This document shows, piece after piece, positions 61,801 through 64,000 of a stretch of 64,000 nt of DNA. The DNA comes from Gambelia wislizenii (Eukaryota > Chordata > Lepidosauria > Squamata > Crotaphytidae). Location: contig JAUMIR010000005.1 in NCBI GenBank assembly GCA_030847615.1, positions 58,183,001-58,247,000 of the forward strand, in the 5' to 3' direction. The notes beneath the pieces were generated by a model that searched no databases, was not told the origin of the DNA, and worked only from the letters and a program-made list of their open reading frames with translations. How positions within the stretch are numbered: the first letter of the stretch is position 1; each line of letters starts with the position of its first letter. The position numbers and the translations under genes are program-made.

Positions 61801-63293
61801 TTGCTGTTGGGCAAATAGAAGATGATCATTGTTATTTCCCCTTAACCCCATTATCATGTCATGCCCTCCAACTGTCCCAATTTGGCAGGGACAGCCCTGA
61901 TTAGTCCTTTTTCATCCCACTTTCTAGCTGGTTTTAAAATGTCCTAGTTTCCCCTCTCTTCCTCCCGCCTTCCCCGTTTGCCCTCAGCTTACTCCAATTG
62001 CTGCAAACTGAGTTCAAAGTGCAAAAGTAGTTGCACTCAATTAGTTTGCACCCACTTAGATCAAGACAGAGGAAGAAGGGAGGGGACCCTCCCCAGGAGG
62101 CTCAGGCAAAAGCAGTCTTTCCTAGTTTGTCTGTTCTTCCTCATTAATACCTTTTGCCTTCTTGACCACATTCTGATGATCCCTGGCTGTAAGTGTCCTG
62201 GTTTTTATCTGTGAAATGTTGGAGGGCATATCATGTGCAGATCATTATGAAGTTTACCTTGACAGTAGTTGATCTGCCCCTGAAGCACTGCTGGACCAAT
62301 TCAGATGGCCTCCTCCACAGACCTACGAAGTCCAAAGGCTTCCTTAAGGCTCTAGGGGGCTCCTGGCTGATGGGGCCGAAGATTAAGTTTTAATTTCAAT
62401 TTATCCATGGGTTATAGCAAATTCCATAATTTTGGCCCAAAAACCTGTCCTTGACTTATACATGAAGTCAACTTATACATGAGTATATACAGTACATATT
62501 GTGTAATTTACTAGTGTCATAGGTATATTACATACAAAGACTGAATTATACCTTATATATTTATGAGTTCCTTGTACCTTATCAGGTGAGCATTTGGTGC
62601 CACTGGTATCTCATTAGGCCCTTAGACTATTATTCTCTCATCTGAGACCACATGCAGACTTCACCAGTTTCCTTTAAAGGTGTAGGGCACATCTAAACAA
62701 CAACAACTGGTACAAGTACCCAAAGATTTTGGTGGTTTTTTTCCCCAACATTAAAACATGTCTCATCACTCTCTCTCCCAGGGACTACATACCAGATTCA
62801 AGTCATCACTTTTGGAAAGAAGTTTAACATATGCACCACCACAATCAATGCCATCTTGAAAATTCACTTCATACCTGCACAATAGAAACACAAGAACACT
62901 CATCTAGAGATAAGTGCTAATTAAATGTTCACTTAGCTACTAGTTTTCAGTTACTTCAGCATTTGTGTGCAACATAGTATTACATATAGTTGGCTCCTCC
63001 CATTTCCCTCTATAACTGACCTAAAGAATAATTTTAATCTGTTTCAAACATTTAAAAACCACACACAATTTATAGAGTGTTTATACACAATGGAGAATCC
63101 AAACACAAAAGTTTATATGGAAAACCATTTAAAGGGTAAAAATATACTTACTGAACAATAAGTGGCTTACTATCAAAAACAAATGGCTGTGTTAACATAG
63201 CTGATATTGCATGATGCTTTGCTACTGATTTCAAAACCAATCCCCTGTCACCAGGCACCATGTTTTCCTTTAATGGTTCTATTTCCCATCTTC
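40818..63293 (-). CDS. CLGN: CLGN, calmegin, 3' part (eleven joined exons)
   Basis: Calmegin is an ER membrane lectin chaperone of the calnexin family, needed in testis for folding of sperm surface proteins such as ADAM complexes. The - strand exons listed separately join in phase into about 501 residues. They cover the end of the lectin domain, a P domain with four motif-1 units (KPEDWDE type) and four motif-2 units ([13 protein letters not shown] type), a second lectin segment [18 protein letters not shown], one transmembrane helix, and an acidic cytosolic tail ending RKRRVRKD. Wording such as [20 protein letters not shown] and [16 protein letters not shown], plus linkage to SCOC, favours CLGN over its paralogue CANX. 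About 109 N-terminal residues, including the signal peptide, lie beyond the window. No stop or frameshift is seen. Confidence 0.95.
41384..41800 (+). repeat. Dispersed SINE body, headless copy
   Basis: Shares GCTGACTGGCTGGACATGCA, the AGCGATCATG segment and the GGCCAC...GATAGCTTCACAT end with 56985-57250 and with the 5S-headed copy at 44816-45265. It lacks the 5S part. It lies in the last CLGN intron (40899-42292), which otherwise shows nothing recognised. Confidence 0.6.
42241..42293 (-). repeat. 35-bp tandem duplication over a CLGN splice donor
   Basis: ATACTATGAAACATCACC occurs at 42241-42258 and 42276-42293. On the - strand each copy supplies a GGTGATG donor context. The upstream copy is the donor of the exon at 42293-42381; the other lies 35 nt further into the intron. 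Confidence 0.85.
42293..42381 (-). CDS. CLGN: CLGN exon, acidic cytosolic tail
   Basis: 89 bp encoding [20 protein letters not shown] and NKSVSEEDE. The donor GTGATG fits. The acceptor is the AG of ATATGAAG just before 42381; it has a weak pyrimidine tract but is the only one keeping phase with both neighbours. Confidence 0.8.
42822..42855 (+). repeat. A-rich (GAAA)n microsatellite
   Basis: A run of 15 or so A followed by GAAA units, in a CLGN intron. The rest of this intron (42382-44003) holds nothing I recognise. Confidence 0.9.
44004..44127 (-). CDS. CLGN: CLGN exon, cytosolic tail
   Basis: 124 bp between acceptor GTTATAG and donor GTAGTAAG. Encodes [20 protein letters not shown] and a Glu/Lys-rich stretch up to TNENTAE. 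Confidence 0.92.
44368..44487 (-). CDS. CLGN: CLGN exon, transmembrane segment
   Basis: 120 bp, 40 codons. [18 protein letters not shown] leads into a hydrophobic helix ([17 protein letters not shown]) that ends at CWPSK, followed by a GTACATGG donor. This is the single membrane span of calmegin; the luminal side is upstream and the cytosolic tail follows. Confidence 0.95.
44816..45265 (-). mobile_element. 5S-rRNA-headed SINE
   Basis: On the - strand the element starts with about 80 nt clearly related to 5S rRNA (complement at 45183-45264). It includes GATCTTGGAAGTTAAGCAGG and GGTTAGTACTTGGATGGGAG, which contain the internal polymerase III promoter region. A body of about 350 nt follows, shared with 41384-41800 and 56985-57250, ending in an A run (complement at 44816-44824). 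5S head, unrelated body and A tail define a SINE of the 5S class. It is in a CLGN intron (44488-45862), the rest of which is featureless. Confidence 0.8.
45863..46078 (-). CDS. CLGN: CLGN exon, end of P domain and second lectin segment
   Basis: 216 bp, 72 codons, acceptor ACTTGCAG and donor GTAAGAAC. Begins with the last motif-2 unit [15 protein letters not shown], then [18 protein letters not shown] and [17 protein letters not shown], the strand that returns from the P-domain arm to the globular lectin fold. Confidence 0.97.
46079..49149. other. CLGN intron, first part
   Basis: No exon or named repeat over about 3 kb apart from an (AAT)n(GAT)n microsatellite at about 46952-46983. Short frames at 46640-46894 have no domain. 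Confidence 0.4.
49152..49918. mobile_element. Tigger-like MITE carrying a minisatellite, 767 bp
   Basis: The ends CAGTTGTCCCTTCACATTC and GCGAATGCAAAGGGACAACTG are inverted, with TA at 49150-49151 and 49919-49920. Inside, a unit of about 115 bp is repeated roughly four times; each unit contains CTCTCAAACTGGCTGTCT-type sequence, TTGGCTTTCGCCCTCCCTGA and GGAGCAGTTTGAGAGATTTT. Codon frames within it are repeat by-products. It has landed in or beside an LTR of family A. Confidence 0.85.
49919..50319 (+). mobile_element. LTR, family A, 3' portion
   Basis: From the TTCCAATAAA signal near 50222 to CCACCTCTCATA at about 50316 the sequence matches the 3' end of 1803-2584, including GTACCGGTATACACAGGTTA. 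The 5' part may be split off by the MITE on its left. Confidence 0.6.
50367..50853 (+). mobile_element. Solo LTR, family B, about 486 bp
   Basis: Ends are TGTCATGG and AACATGACA (inverted TGTCATG/CATGACA). ATTA lies at 50363-50366 and at 50854-50857, a probable short target duplication. Unlike family A at the sequence level. No internal genes. Confidence 0.55.
51232..52386. mobile_element. Tigger-like MITE carrying GC-rich sequence, 1155 bp
   Basis: Ends CAGTCACCCCTTCCC and GGAAGGGATGACTG are inverted, flanked by TA at 51230-51231 and 52387-52388. The interior is strikingly GC-rich. It has a (TCC)n tract at about 51669-51690 and about three units of a 120-bp tandem repeat at 51960-52270 (AGCCAAAGCTGCAGCGGGGG-like). 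Long open frames (51405-52001 + and 51722-52336 -) reflect this composition; I see no domain in them. Confidence 0.8.
52543..52699 (-). CDS. CLGN: CLGN exon, P-domain tip
   Basis: 157 bp with a C-rich acceptor tract ending TTTTTCTAG and donor GTATATG. Encodes [12 protein letters not shown], the disulfide motif CETAPGCG, and motif-2 units [15 protein letters not shown] and [14 protein letters not shown]. The tip of the P-domain hairpin is where ERp57-type partners bind in the family. Confidence 0.96.
52796..53106. mobile_element. MITE, 311 bp
   Basis: Inverted ends, CAGGTCCCCCCCCCCGGCTT on the left and the decayed complement near 53085-53106 on the right. TA flanks at 52794-52795 and 53107-53108. 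Internal duplication of a TCTCTCTAGGCATT segment (52890 and 52977 areas). The rest of this intron (53109-53856) is unremarkable. Confidence 0.65.
53857..53970 (-). CDS. CLGN: CLGN exon, P-domain motif-1 units
   Basis: 114 bp, donor GTAAGA. Encodes [19 protein letters not shown] and [19 protein letters not shown]. Exons on both sides also break inside a Trp codon at the end of a motif-1 unit, showing that the exon borders follow the repeat. Confidence 0.96.
54121..54175 (+). repeat. Tandem ATATCTATATATCTAAGCT repeat
   Basis: About three units of 19 bp. Confidence 0.85.
54394..54733. mobile_element. Tc1/mariner-superfamily MITE resembling a mammalian family, 340 bp
   Basis: Left end CAGGTTGAGTCTCCCTTATC; right end is the complement of a CAACCT terminus; TA at 54392-54393 and 54734-54735. 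Internal pieces such as GTACATTGAACCATCAGAAA (on the - strand) resemble a MITE common in the human genome, judged from memory. Non-autonomous. Confidence 0.75.
54763..54952 (-). CDS. CLGN: CLGN exon, lectin to P-domain transition
   Basis: 190 bp, acceptor TGTTCTAG, donor GTAAAGAG. Encodes [38 protein letters not shown] and the first motif-1 units ending AVKPDDW. Confidence 0.97.
55083..55175. repeat. Internal fragment of the 453-1077 MITE family
   Basis: TTTATTCAAA and CATGTGAAATGAAACAACCA with the following CAGG.AAGCCTTGC repeat the sequence at 600-685. Terminal repeats were not found around it. Confidence 0.6.
55376..55612. mobile_element. Tigger-like MITE, family B, second copy
   Basis: Ends CAGTTGTCTCTCCGTATCC and AAGGACAACTG, TA at 55374-55375 and 55613-55614. 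Colinear with 14248-14473. A short GGGGT tandem lies near 55560-55574. Confidence 0.85.
56544..56680. mobile_element. hAT-like MITE
   Basis: Short inverted ends CAGTGGTTCTCC and its decayed complement GTTGAAAACCACTG are typical of hAT/Charlie-type MITEs. An 8-bp duplication could not be seen. Confidence 0.5.
56985..57250 (-). repeat. Dispersed SINE body, headless copy
   Basis: On the - strand it matches the body at 41384-41800 (GATTGGTTGGACATGCACAG, GTAGCGATCATGAGC and TTTTTTAAGTGGAAG segments). No 5S head is present. Confidence 0.6.
57748..57940 (-). CDS. CLGN: CLGN exon, lectin domain
   Basis: 193 bp, acceptor TTCTACAG, donor GTACAT. Encodes [18 protein letters not shown], which carries one Cys of the lectin-domain disulfide, then [15 protein letters not shown] and KTHLYTL. 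Confidence 0.97.
58168..58372 (-). mobile_element. tRNA-derived SINE (Sauria/ACA type), second copy
   Basis: Same family and orientation as 4531-4738; B box visible as GGGTTCAGATCCC on the - strand. The intron on either side (57941-58167 and 58373-59300) shows nothing else. Confidence 0.82.
59301..59500. mobile_element. Foldback element, 200 bp, 10-bp target duplication
   Basis: TGAGCTCAAT at 59291-59300 and 59501-59510 flanks it exactly. Left end GTGAAGTTGAAGGCTTTCAC matches the 454-bp element at 13477-13930. The right end stops 25-30 nt short of the full inverted repeat, so one arm is incomplete. The intron beyond (59511-61050) has no further feature I recognise. Confidence 0.8.
61051..62490. 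mobile_element. Large MITE carrying tandem GC-rich blocks, about 1.44 kb
   Basis: The left end TATATACTTGACTGTAAATT and the right end (complement GTATATACTCATGTATAAGT) are decayed inverted copies. Inside, a block of about 175 bp with CTCCCAGCTTGAGGCACACA and TCAGCTTCCTCCTTCCTTCT is present twice (about 61395-61470 and 61565-61640). It resembles a family of MITEs found in other lizards, from memory. No protein. Confidence 0.6.
62793..62874 (-). CDS. CLGN: CLGN exon, lectin domain
   Basis: 82 bp, acceptor TGTGCAG, donor GTATGTAG. Encodes [20 protein letters not shown]. The CGG.Y.K segment supplies a disulfide Cys and the Tyr and Lys that bind glucosylated glycan in calnexin. Confidence 0.97.
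63152..63293 (-). CDS. CLGN: CLGN exon, lectin domain (first exon in window)
   Basis: 142 bp, acceptor TCTTTTAG, donor GTAAGTAT. Encodes [20 protein letters not shown] and the [20 protein letters not shown] segment, ending in the first two bases of a Gln codon. Earlier exons lie beyond the right edge. Confidence 0.97.
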
Positions 63294-63584
63294 CTAAAAG
63301 ATAATACAGCAAGACAAATGCAAGCAAAGAACACAGTCATAATTTAGTAAAAGTCATTCTACAAGTTTTATGAAAACCATTCCTATTTTACATGGGCACC
63401 ACACATACTGTACAAGAAAAGACAGAAGTTTGAGGAAGCAGGTCAATGCAAAAACGTATTTTGTGCACAAAATATCCTAGGTTGAATCCCCAACATTCCA
63501 CATAAGGGAGGGAAAACTTTTAATAAACTCTGCCAGGCAGTGCAGACAACTGCCAAGCTAGAACCAATAGGTCTGCTTAGTATA

Positions 63585-64000
63585 CGAGGTCTGTTTATTA
63601 AATAACGAGGCTGTGTTTCTACCTTTCAGACAAATGGTTTCAGTCTTCATCAAGACAACATGCCTGTTCACACCGCAATCTCTGTGAAGCAGTTTTTAAC
63701 TGATAAACGCATTACTACACTTGAACACCCTCCATATTCACCAGATTTGGCACCATGCAACTTTTTTCTTTTCCCTAAAGTGAAGTCGGAGCTTAAAGGA
63801 ACATGTTTTGAGTCAACTGATGCAGTACAAAGAAAACAGCAGATGTGTTGACACAGCTGACAGAAAATTATCTGCTCCATGTCTTCAACCATGGAAAGCA
63901 AGGCTGCATCAGTGTGTGAGTGTTAACGGGGAGTATATTCAAGGGGACAAGCATTAGAATTGTAATACATATAAATAAAGACAGGTTATTGTATCAGTCT
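63585..64000 (+). pseudogene. mariner transposon, internally deleted, transposase C-terminus
   Basis: After a TA (63583-63584), the left end CGAGGTCTGTTTATTAAATA runs within about 30 nt into the C-terminal half of a mariner transposase: HQDNMPVHTAISVKQFL, then HPPYSPDLAPCNFFLFP. In the DD34D catalytic triad the last Asp is replaced by Asn (APCNFF). The frame breaks at 63849. The right terminal repeat probably lies past the window edge. Dead copy. Confidence 0.85.

Noticed and set aside
40818..63293. CANX (calnexin) as the identity of the - strand gene
   Set aside because: The C-terminus RKRRVRKD, the [14 protein letters not shown] and [16 protein letters not shown] segments and linkage to SCOC fit CLGN better.

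Overview
This is nuclear DNA from a vertebrate, almost certainly a squamate reptile. Two genes with vertebrate exon-intron structure sit tail to tail: SCOC (short coiled-coil protein) on the + strand at 15.3-24.2 kb, and the 3' two thirds of CLGN (calmegin) on the - strand from 63.3 down to about 40.0 kb. SCOC and CLGN are convergent neighbours in other amniotes (human 4q31), so the pairing supports both calls. The repeats point to a lizard: tRNA-derived SINEs of Sauria/ACA type, CR1, L2 and full-length-type L1 LINEs, Penelope-like and DIRS elements, a 5S-rRNA-headed SINE, and many Tc1/mariner (Tigger-like) and foldback MITEs. The species cannot be fixed from this window; an iguanian lizard is a fair guess.

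Layout. 1-15.0 kb has no host gene I can support. It is a mosaic of decayed transposons: a Tigger-like MITE (453-1077), solo LTRs of one family (1803-2584 +, 11501-12337 -), SINEs, L2 copies (5.9-6.8 kb, 12.6-14.6 kb) and a Penelope-like element (8.8-11.3 kb) that carries a palindromic MITE and an L2 fragment. 15.0-15.5 kb is a CpG-rich promoter with an NRF1-type site and SCOC exon 1. Intron 1 of SCOC holds a long inverted repeat with a LINE inserted in it that has an inverted 5' part and an 11-bp target duplication. The SCOC coding exons at 19149-19170, 19257-19340 and 21779-21921 encode an intact 82-residue protein.

27.3-39.7 kb, between the two gene tails, is one L1 element on the - strand that has been invaded by three others: a MITE with a GC-rich minisatellite (27604-28070), a 5.5-kb DIRS-type tyrosine-recombinase retrotransposon (28616-34074), and a 5'-truncated CR1 (35571-37600). 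The DIRS copy still shows gag, reverse transcriptase and tyrosine recombinase remnants, inverted terminal repeats and the internal complementary region diagnostic of the class. This is the most interesting structure in the window.

40.0-63.3 kb is CLGN: eleven coding exons covering the end of the lectin domain, the proline-rich P domain, a transmembrane segment and an acidic cytosolic tail ending in a basic ER-retention type signal. About 109 N-terminal residues should lie beyond the right edge. Its introns hold SINEs, LTRs and several MITEs, some with GC-rich tandem repeats inside. The window ends in an internally deleted mariner element.

No CRISPR array, prokaryotic operon or intact autonomous transposon was found. 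No catalytically intact mobile-element enzyme is complete: the L1, CR1, DIRS and mariner copies each have a damaged catalytic motif.
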